Assembly: GCA_905200615.1 (NCBI GenBank)
Contig: CAJKLB010000004.1
Location: forward strand, 25,528 to 89,527
DNA from: an uncultured Selenomonadales bacterium
GTDB taxonomy: Bacteria; Bacillota; Clostridia; Christensenellales; QALW01
DNA: 64,000 nucleotides
Direction: 5' to 3'
In this document: piece after piece, positions 51,661 to 60,829 of the stretch
How the letters are laid out: each line of letters begins with the position of its first letter
Position numbering within the stretch: position 1 is the stretch's first letter
Notes under the pieces: model-generated
The model's input: the letters and a program-made list of their open reading frames with translations, nothing else
Told to the model about the DNA's origin: nothing
Databases searched by the model: none
Position numbers and translations under genes: made by a program

Positions 51661-53097
51661 ATGGCGGAAAAACAGTTTGTTACGCAGATTGCAGATATTC
51701 ATGAGGATTTTCCTCAATGGTATACCGATGTAGTTCTCAAAACCGAAATGGTAGATTACGGTCCGGTAAAAGGTACAATGGTGATTCGTCCCTATGGGTA
51801 CGCCGTTTGGGAACTAATTCAGCAGCAAATGGATCAGCGCTTTAAAGAAACCGGCCATCAAAACGCCTACTTTCCGATGCTGATTCCCGAAAGCTTCCTG
51901 CAGCGGGAGGCAGAGCATGTGGAAGGCTTCGCGCCCGAAGTGGCTTGGGTAACTCACGGCGGAAACGAAAAGCTGGCCGAACGTTTAGTGGTTCGCCCCA
52001 CCAGTGAAACGATCATCTGCGAAATGTACTCCAAATGGATCCAATCTTGGCGGGATCTTCCGCTAAAATGCAATCAATGGTGCAACGTGGTACGCTGGGA
52101 AAAATCCACCCGTCCGTTCCTGCGTACCAGTGAATTCTTATGGCAGGAAGGACATACCGTACACGCTACGGAAGAAGAGGCGCGGGAAGAAACGCTGACA
52201 ATGCTTGAGGTGTATCGGGAATTTGCCGAAAACGTATTGGCCATTCCGGTATTTTGCGGACGAAAAAGTGAAAAGGAAAAATTCGCCGGTGCCGCCGAAA
52301 CGTATTCCATTGAAGCCATGATGCTTGACGGCAAAGCCCTGCAGGCGGGAACCTCGCATTTTTTAGGCGATCATTTTTCCAAAGTCTTTGATATTCAGTT
52401 TCTGGATAAAGACGGTGCGCTGAAATATGTACAGCAAACCTCCTGGGGCACTTCAACCCGCATGATCGGCGGCGTGGTTATGGTGCACGGCGACGAACGC
52501 GGATTAAAGCTGCCGCCTGCTATTGCACCGATTCAGGTGGTTATCGTTCCCGTAGCGGCTCATAAAGAAGGGGTTTTGGAAAAAGCCGAAGCATTGCTTG
52601 CACGTTTGAAAAACGCCGGTATTCGCGTAAAACTGGATGACCGCGACGCCTCGCCGGGATGGAAGTTTAATGAATGGGAAATGAAAGGTGTGCCTATAAG
52701 ACTGGAAATCGGTCCTAAAGATATTGAAAAAAACCAGGCTGTACTCGTACGGCGTGATAATCATGAAAAGCTGTTTGTTTCACTGGACACCATAGAGGGT
52801 ATCACTGCCGAGTTGCTGAGCACCATACAAAAAGATATGCTGAAAACCGCGCGCGCGCATCGTGAAGCACACACCTATGAAGCAAAAGACTGGGAAGAAT
52901 TTAAGACAGCCATAGACAATAAAAATTTTGTATACGCTCCCTGGTGCGGAGAGAGAGCATGCGAGGACGCCATTAAGGCCGAAACCGGCGCCACTACCCG
53001 TAATATTCCCTTTGACGCGGAAAGCGCGGAGGGATGTACATGCGTACATTGCGGTAAAAAAGCCAAAACAAGAATTTATTTTGCAAAATCCTATTAA
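51661..53097 (+). CDS. proS: Prolyl-tRNA synthetase (archaeal/eukaryal-type)
   Basis: 478 residues from ATG 51661 (AAAGGAG eight bases upstream), the usual length of the short ProRS without editing insertion. Motif 2 region REWEKSTRP-like (VVRWEKSTRPFLRTSEFLWQEGHT), LVVRPTSETI of the active site, an anticodon-binding domain (IQVVIVPVAAHKEG) and a C-terminal zinc-type Cys set (CVHCGKK). It charges tRNA-Pro; one tRNA-Pro is in the window. It is followed 12 bp later by the phosphohexomutase gene. Confidence 0.96.
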   Translation: MAEKQFVTQIADIHEDFPQWYTDVVLKTEMVDYGPVKGTMVIRPYGYAVWELIQQQMDQRFKETGHQNAYFPMLIPESFLQREAEHVEGFAPEVAWVTHGGNEKLAERLVVRPTSETIICEMYSKWIQSWRDLPLKCNQWCNVVRWEKSTRPFLRTSEFLWQEGHTVHATEEEAREETLTMLEVYREFAENVLAIPVFCGRKSEKEKFAGAAETYSIEAMMLDGKALQAGTSHFLGDHFSKVFDIQFLDKDGALKYVQQTSWGTSTRMIGGVVMVHGDERGLKLPPAIAPIQVVIVPVAAHKEGVLEKAEALLARLKNAGIRVKLDDRDASPGWKFNEWEMKGVPIRLEIGPKDIEKNQAVLVRRDNHEKLFVSLDTIEGITAELLSTIQKDMLKTARAHREAHTYEAKDWEEFKTAIDNKNFVYAPWCGERACEDAIKAETGATTRNIPFDAESAEGCTCVHCGKKAKTRIYFAKSY

Positions 53098-53109
53098 CGG
53101 AGCATCGAT

Positions 53110-54639
53110 ATGTTGACAAAAGAATGGAAAAACTTAAAAAACGGATCGGATATCCGCGGTATTGCCGTGGAAAGCGAAAATAACCCGATCAATTTAACTG
53201 ACGAAGCCGTTTCCGCCATTGCAGCCGCTTTCGGTCTATGGCTGTGTAAAAAAACGGGAAAAGATCCAAATAAAATAAAAATCGCCGTAGGTCATGACTC
53301 CCGTATTTCAGCGCCCCGTCTGAAAAACGCAGTGCTTTGCGCTCTTACCGGCACGGGTTTTTGCTGTATTGATTGCGGTCTAATGAGCACACCCGCCATG
53401 TTTATGACCTGTGTAGTTCCCGCGCTGGATTGCGACGGAGCCATTCAGCTTACAGCCAGCCATCTGCCTTATGACCGCAACGGAATGAAGTTTTTTACTA
53501 AAGCCGGCGGTCTGGAAGAAAAAGACATTGACGTTTTATTGGAAGATGCCCAGGATGGCCGAGGCTGTCCCCAAGCGAGGGGAACAACGGAATCTTTTGA
53601 TTTTTTATCGATCTATGCCCAAATGCTGGCTGATAAAGTGCGCAACGGTGTCAATTCGCAAAAGAATTTTGATCAGCCCTTAAAAGGCTTTAAAGTAATT
53701 GTGGATGCCGGTAACGGCGCCGGCGGTTTTTATGTGGAAAAAGTGCTAAAGCCTTTAGGCGCCGATACGTCGGGCAGTCAATTTCTGGAGCCGGACGGCC
53801 GGTTTCCCAACCATATTCCCAATCCTGAAAATGCGGAGGCTATGGCCTCGGTTACCGCGGCGGTTAAACAAAGCGGCGCGGATATCGGGCTGATTTTTGA
53901 TACCGATGTTGACCGTGCCGGCGCGGTGGATTCCAAAGGAAAGGAAATCAACCGTAATCGGTTGATTGCCCTGATTTCCGCCATATTGCTGGAGGAACGC
54001 AAGCCGGCGGTTATCGTAACCGATTCCATCACTTCCAGCGGCCTGAAAAAATTTATTGAAAATCACGGCGGTATGCATCATCGGTTTAAGCGCGGTTATA
54101 AAAACGTAATCAACGAGGCCATACGTCTGAACCAAGCAGGACAGTATTGTCCTCTTGCCATTGAAACCAGCGGTCACGCGGCCTTAAAAGAAAATTATTT
54201 TTTAGACGACGGCGCTTATTTGGTAACGAAGCTGCTGATCAAAATGGCACAGCTGCGCGAGCAAGGCAAAAAACTGGATGATTTTCTGCTGGGGCTTGAA
54301 GAGCCCGCCGAAAGCAAAGAATTCAGAATGAACATCGACCGTGAGGATTTTAAAGCTTACGGCCAAGCCGTTATTGACCGATTAACCGAATTTGCCGCGG
54401 GTCAGCCGGGCTGGAATCTGGCAACGGATAATTATGAGGGCGTACGAATTTCCTTTGATGAGCAAAACGGAAACGGTTGGCTGCTGCTGCGGCTTTCCCT
54501 TCATGAACCGCTGCTGCCGTTAAATATCGAAAGTAATTCCGTCGGCGGCGTAAAAACAATTGCGCGCAAGCTGTATCCGCTTCTGTACCGTTATAAATAT
54601 TTGGATACTTCGTTGTTAAAGGCATATTTAAGTGAATAA
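53110..54639 (+). CDS. Phosphohexomutase (phosphoglucomutase/phosphomannomutase)
   Basis: 509 residues with the four-domain alpha-D-phosphohexomutase layout. Phosphoserine loop TASHLPYDRNGMKFF (usual SHNP reads SHLP), metal loop DTDVDRAG near 275, sugar-binding ETSGHAAL and a C-terminal phosphate loop around NSVGGVKTIAR. Interconverts hexose 1- and 6-phosphates; glucose or mannose specificity cannot be decided. Same strand and close to proS. Confidence 0.92.
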   Translation: MLTKEWKNLKNGSDIRGIAVESENNPINLTDEAVSAIAAAFGLWLCKKTGKDPNKIKIAVGHDSRISAPRLKNAVLCALTGTGFCCIDCGLMSTPAMFMTCVVPALDCDGAIQLTASHLPYDRNGMKFFTKAGGLEEKDIDVLLEDAQDGRGCPQARGTTESFDFLSIYAQMLADKVRNGVNSQKNFDQPLKGFKVIVDAGNGAGGFYVEKVLKPLGADTSGSQFLEPDGRFPNHIPNPENAEAMASVTAAVKQSGADIGLIFDTDVDRAGAVDSKGKEINRNRLIALISAILLEERKPAVIVTDSITSSGLKKFIENHGGMHHRFKRGYKNVINEAIRLNQAGQYCPLAIETSGHAALKENYFLDDGAYLVTKLLIKMAQLREQGKKLDDFLLGLEEPAESKEFRMNIDREDFKAYGQAVIDRLTEFAAGQPGWNLATDNYEGVRISFDEQNGNGWLLLRLSLHEPLLPLNIESNSVGGVKTIARKLYPLLYRYKYLDTSLLKAYLSE

Positions 54640-54643
54640 AAGT

Positions 54644-54676
54644 AAAGGGCGGCTGTTCGCCCTTTTCAGTTTTTTT
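54644..54676 (+). terminator. Terminator after the phosphohexomutase gene
   Basis: AAAGGGCG-GCTGTT-CGCCCTTT hairpin with a later run of seven T. It begins 5 bp after the stop and ends near the next ribosome binding site. Confidence 0.8.
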
Positions 54677-54697
54677 ATAAAAAAAGGAATGGAATTC

Positions 54698-55153
54698 ATG
54701 CTTTCCTGTTGTTTTACCGGACACAGAAAAATATCTGCCGAGCAAAAACGTTTGCTCATCAAAAAGCTGGATGGACTGCTTGACGAACTTTACAAGCGCG
54801 GCATAACGCACTATATCTGCGGCGGCGCTTTAGGCTTTGATACCATTGCCGCGCAAGTGGTCCTGCAAAAAAAGCGGCTTCATAACCTAACGCTGACTTT
54901 AGTGCTGCCCTGTCGGGATCAGTGCGCCGCGTGGACGCCACGGCAAAAACGGGAATACCGCACGATTCTAAACGCTGCCGATGAAGTGATTTATTTGTAT
55001 GAACATTATCTTCCGGGCTGTATGCATGCGAGGGATACCTTTATGGTAGATCACGCCGATCTTTTAATTTCCTATTACCGCGGTCTGCCCGGCGGAACAC
55101 AGTACACGTATCTGTATGCCGAAAAGAAAGGGAAAGAAATTATAAATCTGTAA
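54698..55153 (+). CDS. SLOG family protein (YpsA/DUF1273-like)
   Basis: 151 residues from ATG 54698; an in-frame ATG at 54689 lies too close to the AAAGGA. Rossmann-like fold of the SLOG superfamily: CFTGHRKIS at the start, YICGGALGFDTIAA, and DHADLLISYYRGLPGG near the end. SLOG proteins bind nucleotides or their derivatives; the YpsA branch is linked to cell division and stress but the molecular role is unsettled. Confidence 0.88.
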   Translation: MLSCCFTGHRKISAEQKRLLIKKLDGLLDELYKRGITHYICGGALGFDTIAAQVVLQKKRLHNLTLTLVLPCRDQCAAWTPRQKREYRTILNAADEVIYLYEHYLPGCMHARDTFMVDHADLLISYYRGLPGGTQYTYLYAEKKGKEIINL

Positions 55154-55426
55154 AAAACCAGACTTTCTTTCCCAAAGCTTGTGAAACTTTTTTCTCCGCA
55201 GCGGAAATATGTCGCAGCGCGTCTTTCCCCTTTCTAAAACGAATCAACCGTTTTGAAAATCTCTTGCTGAAAATCCTTAATTTTATCAGCCGTTTTGATT
55301 TCCATGAAAAAAAGTCCCCTCCGTTGCCCCAAAATTTTCGGGAAACTGAAGATATATTTTTTTACAGCAAAGCGCTTATGGAGCGAACGAATCCGACATC
55401 GTTTCAAACAACTGCGAAAAATGAAA
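55154..55426. other. Intergenic stretch between convergent genes
   Basis: Nothing convincing. A 63-codon plus frame at 55264-55455 lacks a ribosome binding site and family features. Confidence 0.5.
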
Positions 55427-55461
55427 AAAGATTCAACCGTTTGATAAGCTGTTGAATCTTT
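55427..55461 (-). terminator. Bidirectional terminator
   Basis: AAAGATTCAAC and GTTGAATCTTT form an 11-bp stem with a 13-base loop. T runs follow on both strands, so it can serve the convergent SLOG and aldo/keto reductase genes. Confidence 0.8.
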
Positions 55462-55528
55462 TGTAAGAATTTTATCCTATAAAACCGTTTTTACTCTTAC
55501 GGTCATAATACTTGTCCGCGGCGGTGTT

Positions 55529-56521
55529 TCATACAACCGCACAAATCTGATCAATCTGTTTTTCCTCTTGCGCATCAAAGGGAGCGGAAGAAAGCATTCC
55601 CACATTCTCCTGAATTTGCTCGGGGCGCGACGCGCCGATCAACACACTGGTAATCTCCTGCTTACGCAATACCCAGGCAAGAGCCATTTGTGCAAGCGTC
55701 TGTCCGCGCTGCCGCGCAATTTCTCTGAGCATACATAGCATCTTGATTTTTTCCTGCGTAATGGAATTCTCTTTTAAAAATACATTTTTCTTTGCTCGGC
55801 TGTCTTCCGGAATTCCGTTTAAATACCGATCGGTAAGCAATCCTTGGGCAAGAGGAGAATAAATAATAATTCCTTTTTTCTCCTGTCCGGCTGCCTGAAG
55901 CAAACCGTTTTGTTCTATGCCCCTATCCAAAATGGAATACCGGTTTTGATTGATAATAAACGGACATTTCAGTTCTTTCAAAATTTTTGCGGCCGCAAGC
56001 ATCTGCTCTCCGTTATAGTTCGAAAGCCCGACGTACAATGCTTTACCGCTCTTCACTGCGCGATTCAGTGCCAGCATACTTTCTTCTATCGGCGTATCGG
56101 TATCCGGACGATGATGATAAAAGATATCTACATATTCAAGCCCAAGCCGCCGTAGGCTTTGATCCAGACTGGCGGTCAAATACTTCAAACTGCCTCCGTC
56201 GCCGTAAGGTCCCTGCCACATATAATAGCCTGCTTTTGTACTGATAATCAACTCATCCCTGTGCGCGCCCAGCTGCTGCTTTAAAATTTTCCCGAAGTTC
56301 TCTTCCGCGCTGCCGGGCAAAGGGCCGTAGTTATTGGCAATATCAAAATGGGTAATGCCCAAATCAAAAGCGGTAACGCACATTTTCGTCATATTTTCAA
56401 AATTATCCGCCGTACCAAAATTATGCCACAACCCCAAAGAAATCCGCGGCAATTTCAGGCCGCTTTCTCCGCATCGGGCATACTGCATATTTTCATACCG
56501 TTTTTCGTTTGGTATTTTCAT
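55529..56521 (-). CDS. Aldo/keto reductase (YghZ-like)
   Basis: 330-residue (alpha/beta)8 reductase. Catalytic tetrad visible as Asp in FDIANNYG with Tyr in the same block, Lys in ISTKAGY and His in FYHHRPD; cofactor-binding end VLIGASRPEQI. The N-terminus (YARCGESGLKLPRISLGLWHNFG) is that of the L-glyceraldehyde 3-phosphate reductase / voltage-gated K channel beta-like branch. NADPH is the likely donor. Substrate by homology only. Confidence 0.9.
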   Translation of the reverse strand: MKIPNEKRYENMQYARCGESGLKLPRISLGLWHNFGTADNFENMTKMCVTAFDLGITHFDIANNYGPLPGSAEENFGKILKQQLGAHRDELIISTKAGYYMWQGPYGDGGSLKYLTASLDQSLRRLGLEYVDIFYHHRPDTDTPIEESMLALNRAVKSGKALYVGLSNYNGEQMLAAAKILKELKCPFIINQNRYSILDRGIEQNGLLQAAGQEKKGIIIYSPLAQGLLTDRYLNGIPEDSRAKKNVFLKENSITQEKIKMLCMLREIARQRGQTLAQMALAWVLRKQEITSVLIGASRPEQIQENVGMLSSAPFDAQEEKQIDQICAVV

Positions 56522-56634
56522 AAAATCCCCTTCTTTCTTTTTTTATTATAGTAACAGAATTTTGCCATGTTTTCAAGCATTTTGTTTGGATAAAAATACA
56601 CCACAATGCCTCTTCTATGCCTATGATAAAAAAA

Positions 56635-56659
56635 CAGCCGGAGATTCTTTCTCCGGCTG
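56635..56659 (-). terminator. Terminator of the perR-rbr-flavodiiron-rubredoxin operon
   Basis: CAGCCGGAG and CTCCGGCTG form a 9-bp stem with a seven-base loop, followed on the minus strand by TTTTTTT. Confidence 0.9.
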
Positions 56660-56664
56660 AAAAA

Positions 56665-56823
56665 TTATGCTTCCTCTGAAAACTGGTCTTTTCCGGCGCC
56701 GCAAAGAGGGCAAACATAATCTTCCGGTACATCCGCCCATTTTGTTCCGGGGGCAATTCCGTTGTCAGGATCGCCTACCGCCTCATCATAGACATAACCG
56801 CACAAATCACAAACATATTTCAT
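56665..56823 (-). CDS. Rubredoxin
   Basis: 52-residue electron carrier with a single Fe(Cys)4 site: CDLCGY near residue 5 and CPLCGA near residue 38, plus the usual GDPDNGIAPGTKW stretch. ATG 56823 with AGGAGG upstream. It lies 16 bp after the flavodiiron gene and probably passes electrons to it and to rubrerythrin. Confidence 0.96.
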   Translation of the reverse strand: MKYVCDLCGYVYDEAVGDPDNGIAPGTKWADVPEDYVCPLCGAGKDQFSEEA

Positions 56824-56839
56824 AAAAATTCCTCCTTTT

Positions 56840-58666
56840 TTATTGTCTTAACTCAAAGTCCGCGGCTCCATGTTTACAAATGGGACAAATAAAGTCCGCA
56901 GGAAGTTCTTCTCCCTCATACACATAGCCGCATATCTTGCAGACATAACTTTTCTTTCCGGTGTTTTCCGCTTTTTTCCGGGGCTTAATATGGCTGTGAT
57001 AATAGCCGTAGGTTGCCGAAGGCACTTGCGAAAGCATCTGCATATCCCGAATTTCAGCAATAAAAATCGTATGTGTACCGCAATCCACCGTCTGAACCAC
57101 CGCGGCATCGATAACGGCGTTAGCGCCGCCGGAAATATACCGTAAGCCCTGGCCGGTTCGTTCTTCCTTCACGCCTTCAAACTTATCCGTATCCCGTCCG
57201 TTGGCAAAGCCAAAGCGCTGGAATATGGAAAAATCGGCACTTTGTGAAAGAACGGATAACGCAAATTTTCCGGAAGAAACAATCATATCATGGGTGAAAT
57301 TTGCCTTATTGACCGCAATCAAAATCTGTTCCGGATTACTTGTTACCTGCATGGCAGTATTGATAATACAGGCATTATCTTTGTCCCCGTTTTTGGCAGA
57401 AAGCACAAACAAACCATAGGAAAGCTGCTGAAGCGGATTTCCCGCCGCGGATTTTTCTTCCTTCTTTCCCGCCGCGGTAGCCGCCAGCTCGTCGGCCAGT
57501 GCATCAATTTGCCGCAGTTGCTCTTCCTTTACCGCCGACTTCACCGTTACAGTATTTTGGGCAAAGGTCATATTTTTACATTTTTCAAGTTCCTGGCGCA
57601 TCAATTTGCCGCTCTGCGGTGCCCAGGAGCCATTTTCAATAAAAGCTACCACGCGGTTCTGCAAATTATGTGCCGTAAGATCTTCCAGCAAAGCATTCAT
57701 GGAAACAAATACGCCCGCGTTATAGGTAATAGAGGCAAATACCAAATGGCTCCAGCGGAAACATGCCGAAATAATATCCGATGCCGGTGTAACCGAAACA
57801 TCATACATACAAGTTTTTACCCCTCGTTCCCGCAGCCGGCAGGCTAAAATTTCCGCCGCGTTTTCCGTATTGCCGTAAACAGAACCGTAAGCGATCATAA
57901 CTCCCTGCTCTTCCGGCAAATAGGTGCTCCAAAGCTGATATTTATCAAGCAAAAAGCGAATCTCTTTACGCCATACAAAGCCATGCAAAGGAAGCAATAT
58001 TTTTACTTCTTTGTCTGCAAGTTTATGCAAAAGCGCTTGCACCTGAGGACCGTATTTGCCTACGATATTGGTATAATAACGCCTTGCCTCATCCAAATAA
58101 TCACGCTCATACTCCACCTCATCGGCAAACAGCGCGCCGTTGAGCGCGCCGAAGCTTCCGAAGGCATCGGCAGAAAATAACAGCTTGTCCTCTGAATCAT
58201 AGGTGACCATGACTTCCGGCCAATGCACCATGGGCGCCATAAAAAAGGTGAATCGATGCTTTCCGGTATCCAGCACATCTCCCTCTTTTACAATCACAGC
58301 GCGGGAATCAATATCAAAAGTAAAATACTGACGGATCATCTGCAGCGATTTTTGATTGCATACAATTTTAACTTCAGGATATTTGGCAATCAGCTCTTCC
58401 ATAACCGCCGAATGATCCGGCTCCATATGATGCACCACCAAATAATCCAGCGGCCTGCCGCTCAAGGCATAGGCCAAATTTTCAAAGAACTGCCTGCCGA
58501 CGGCCTGATCCACCGTATCAAACAACACGGTTTTTTCATCTGTCAGCAAATACGCGTTATAAGATACTCCGTCCGGAACGGAATAAATACCTTCAAACAT
58601 GCTGAGTCTTCTGTCATTACCGCCAACCCACAGAAGATCCTGTGTGATACTCCTTGTACAATACAT
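56840..58666 (-). CDS. Four-domain flavodiiron protein (FprA-type) with flavin reductase and rubredoxin
   Basis: 608 residues in four modules: a beta-lactamase-like diiron domain (~1-250; HHMEPDHS, MVHWPEVM, SADAFG, LPLHGFVW); an FMN flavodoxin domain (~255-395; AYGSVYGNTENAAEI); a flavin-reductase-like domain (~415-560); and a C-terminal rubredoxin (~572-608; CKICGY...CPICKH). Such proteins reduce O2 or NO to harmless products. Having its own reductase and rubredoxin means few external carriers are needed. In the perR operon, so presumably peroxide-induced. Confidence 0.94.
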   Translation of the reverse strand: MYCTRSITQDLLWVGGNDRRLSMFEGIYSVPDGVSYNAYLLTDEKTVLFDTVDQAVGRQFFENLAYALSGRPLDYLVVHHMEPDHSAVMEELIAKYPEVKIVCNQKSLQMIRQYFTFDIDSRAVIVKEGDVLDTGKHRFTFFMAPMVHWPEVMVTYDSEDKLLFSADAFGSFGALNGALFADEVEYERDYLDEARRYYTNIVGKYGPQVQALLHKLADKEVKILLPLHGFVWRKEIRFLLDKYQLWSTYLPEEQGVMIAYGSVYGNTENAAEILACRLRERGVKTCMYDVSVTPASDIISACFRWSHLVFASITYNAGVFVSMNALLEDLTAHNLQNRVVAFIENGSWAPQSGKLMRQELEKCKNMTFAQNTVTVKSAVKEEQLRQIDALADELAATAAGKKEEKSAAGNPLQQLSYGLFVLSAKNGDKDNACIINTAMQVTSNPEQILIAVNKANFTHDMIVSSGKFALSVLSQSADFSIFQRFGFANGRDTDKFEGVKEERTGQGLRYISGGANAVIDAAVVQTVDCGTHTIFIAEIRDMQMLSQVPSATYGYYHSHIKPRKKAENTGKKSYVCKICGYVYEGEELPADFICPICKHGAADFELRQ

Positions 58667-58685
58667 GTCAGCCTCTCAATAATTT

Positions 58686-59219
58686 TTAATAATTTTCTTT
58701 TCTCACTTCAAAAAAGCTTTGCGGATGCGCGCATACCGGACAAACCTGCGGGGCTTTTTTACCGATAACCAAATGTCCGCAATTACGGCACTCCCACATA
58801 ACTTCCTCACTCTTTTCAAAGACTTTTTGCATTTCAACATTATTCAGCAGCGCAAGATATCTTTCCTCATGCGTTTTCTCTATAGCGGCTACCGCTCTGA
58901 ATTTCGCGGCAAGCGCGGTAAATCCTTCTTCCTCCGCTTCTTTGGCAAAGGTAGCGTACATATCCGTCCATTCATAGTTTTCGCCTGCCGCAGCATTTTT
59001 TAAATTCTCGGCAGTGCTGCCTATCCCTTTTAATTCCTTAAACCAAAGTTTAGCATGCTCTTTTTCATTTTCCGCTGTTTTTAAGAAGATTTCAGCCAGT
59101 TGTTCATACCCTTCTTTTTTTGCGACACTTGCAAAATAGGTATATTTATTTCTTGCCTCCGACTCCCCCGAAAAAGCCGCTCTGAGATTTGCTTCGGTTT
59201 TTGATCCTTTCAATTCCAT
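58686..59219 (-). CDS. rbr: Rubrerythrin
   Basis: 177 residues. Four-helix diiron domain with Glu/His ligands (SGESEARNKYTYFA, ENEKEHAKLW, EIEKTHEERY-type block) and a C-terminal rubredoxin-like Fe(Cys)4 site (CRNCGH...CPVCAH). It reduces hydrogen peroxide. It lies 37 bp after perR, under the PerR box. Confidence 0.97.
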   Translation of the reverse strand: MELKGSKTEANLRAAFSGESEARNKYTYFASVAKKEGYEQLAEIFLKTAENEKEHAKLWFKELKGIGSTAENLKNAAAGENYEWTDMYATFAKEAEEEGFTALAAKFRAVAAIEKTHEERYLALLNNVEMQKVFEKSEEVMWECRNCGHLVIGKKAPQVCPVCAHPQSFFEVRKENY

Positions 59220-59256
59220 AATAAAATTTCTCCTTTTTTTTATATTTACCCTGCCC

Positions 59257-59634
59257 TTAGGGCAAGAGGTATTCCTTTTTTTCCAGGCAATCGCTGCAGA
59301 TATAGTGTAAATTCAGGCCACAGGATATCACCTTGATTTGAAGACGTTCCTCTATATTTTTAGTAATTCCGTCAAGCTGTACATCGATCACCCGCTTACA
59401 GCAGTCGCACAGCGCGTGATAATGCTCCTCCAGCCGGCCGTCAAAATGATCCGGCTCACCGGCAATTTCCACGCGCCGAACATATCCGTTTTCAACAAGA
59501 TAATTTAAACTGTTATAAACCGTAGCCATGGAGATATTCATATGTTTTCTCGCTTCATCAAAAATCTGCACAGCAGTGGGATGCATATTTGATTTTTTTA
59601 CAATATCCCATATAATTTGTCTTTGAGCTGTCAT
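59257..59634 (-). CDS. perR: Peroxide-responsive regulator PerR (Fur family)
   Basis: 125 residues, Fur fold: winged helix with MATVYNSLNYLVENGYVRRV, regulatory metal residues in EPDHFDGRLEEHYH, zinc site CDCCKR and CSDCLEKK. The family is clear. PerR rather than Fur is inferred from the operon with rubrerythrin, flavodiiron protein and rubredoxin and from the palindrome upstream. The N-terminus is slightly short for the family. Confidence 0.9.
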   Translation of the reverse strand: MTAQRQIIWDIVKKSNMHPTAVQIFDEARKHMNISMATVYNSLNYLVENGYVRRVEIAGEPDHFDGRLEEHYHALCDCCKRVIDVQLDGITKNIEERLQIKVISCGLNLHYICSDCLEKKEYLLP

Positions 59635-59651
59635 ATATTCCCTTTTTTAAA

Positions 59652-59668
59652 TTTAGAATAATTCTAAA
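59652..59668. promoter_or_regulatory. PerR-box-like operator
   Basis: Perfect palindrome TTTAGAAT-A-ATTCTAAA, close to the known PerR box TTATAATnATTATAA, 18 bp upstream of perR. It should give autoregulation of the operon and could affect divergent feoA. Confidence 0.8.
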
Positions 59669-59789
59669 TATAGAATACCATAAAGATACTTCTGTTGTCA
59701 ATATAAATTTTTAAGAAATATTAAAAAGTTTTACTGAATATATTAAAAAAACCTTTTTAAAAATCAGAGCTTATAAACAGGAGAACAAC

Positions 59790-60014
59790 ATGTTTCTTTC
59801 TCAATTAAAAGTAAATCAAACCGCTAAAATTATTCAAATTAAGAACGGGTGCTTCCTGCGTGTCCGTCTGCTGGACTTAGGGTTTGTTCCCGGCACGGAA
59901 ATCACCGTACTGCACGCGGCGCCTTTTAACGGACCCATGGAGCTATATCTGCGCGGTTATCATCTGACACTGCGCCGAAGCGATGCCGCCATGATTGAAG
60001 TTTTGCCGCAATAA
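59790..60014 (+). CDS. feoA: FeoA-type ferrous iron transport protein
   Basis: 74-residue SH3-like FeoA: LSQLKVNQTAKIIQI, RLLDLGFVPGTEITVL, and GYHLTLRRSDAAMIEV. FeoA assists the FeoB Fe2+ permease, but no feoB lies beside it. Transcribed divergently from perR across the operator region, linking iron uptake and peroxide defence by position. Confidence 0.88.
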   Translation: MFLSQLKVNQTAKIIQIKNGCFLRVRLLDLGFVPGTEITVLHAAPFNGPMELYLRGYHLTLRRSDAAMIEVLPQ

Positions 60015-60238
60015 AGAAAAATTATGCTTTTTTCTCTTTCTGATACACAAAAGACAGAAAGCAAAAAATTTCAACCATGATTTTTCATCTAATCAAGGAA
60101 AAAGGGAATCCCGGCGCAACAGATCCCCTGATCAATCGAACGCATAAGAGATATGCCGCCTTCAGAAATTTTTATCATACCGCGCTCACATATACATCTT
60201 CTCTGATATGATTTATATTTTCTTTAAAAGCTACATGT

Positions 60239-60276
60239 AAAAAATATCGTCGAGAACTCGCTGTTCTCGACGATAT
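60239..60276 (-). terminator. Terminator after the unrecognised gene at 60280
   Basis: ATATCGTCGAGAAC and GTTCTCGACGATAT give a perfect 14-bp stem with a five-base loop; TTTTT follows on the minus strand. Confidence 0.92.
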
Positions 60277-60279
60277 CAT

Positions 60280-60789
60280 TTATTTCATAACACTCATCCA
60301 ACAACCCTCTGCGCCGATACCATCTTCCGGAGGCATAAGAATACCTTTATCAATAAGGATTTCCACAACAGCGTCAACAACGGGCATACTTGCAAGCATA
60401 TTCGCGAACCGCCATTCTCCAAGCAGATATTCCGGAACGGCATTTTTAATCAGAGACGCGATTTTTTCTGCAACGATCTTCGCCTCTCGGTCAAAGAACC
60501 CCTTGCAAAGACCATTGCTGATTTCAAAGAGACGATCTGAATCTTTTAAGGAACAGACAAGAATCTTTGTATAGAGGATATCACCGTCGCGGTAGAGATA
60601 ACCGCACTGAACGGCCTTCGCCGCGTGTTCCTTTTGTGTTTCAGACAGAGAAGCTATCGCCAGCCCGTTAATCGCGCGAAGAGCTAATTGAATCTGCGGA
60701 TCGTTAGAAACATTGAACCCGCAATGGAAATGAGGCTTTATTCTCGTAATGTAGATATTGTCTAAATGAATTTTAGTAAATCCGCACAC
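60280..60789 (-). CDS. Protein of unknown function
   Basis: 169 residues if it starts at the GTG 60789, the only start codon between the stop and the conserved part; the ribosome binding site there is poor. Not recognised. It is soluble, of mixed helix and strand, with HFHCGFNVSNDPQIQLALRAING near the start and a helical end. Sixteen codons upstream of the GTG still read as protein (YGGGWDGVDAENV) before an in-frame stop, so the true N-terminus may be longer or the 5' end broken. A strong terminator and the duplicated promoter-leader at 60830-60992 show a real transcription unit. Confidence 0.6.
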   Translation of the reverse strand: MCGFTKIHLDNIYITRIKPHFHCGFNVSNDPQIQLALRAINGLAIASLSETQKEHAAKAVQCGYLYRDGDILYTKILVCSLKDSDRLFEISNGLCKGFFDREAKIVAEKIASLIKNAVPEYLLGEWRFANMLASMPVVDAVVEILIDKGILMPPEDGIGAEGCWMSVMK

Positions 60790-60829
60790 GTTTTCCGCAT
60801 CGACCCCGTCCCAGCCTCCTCCATAGTTT

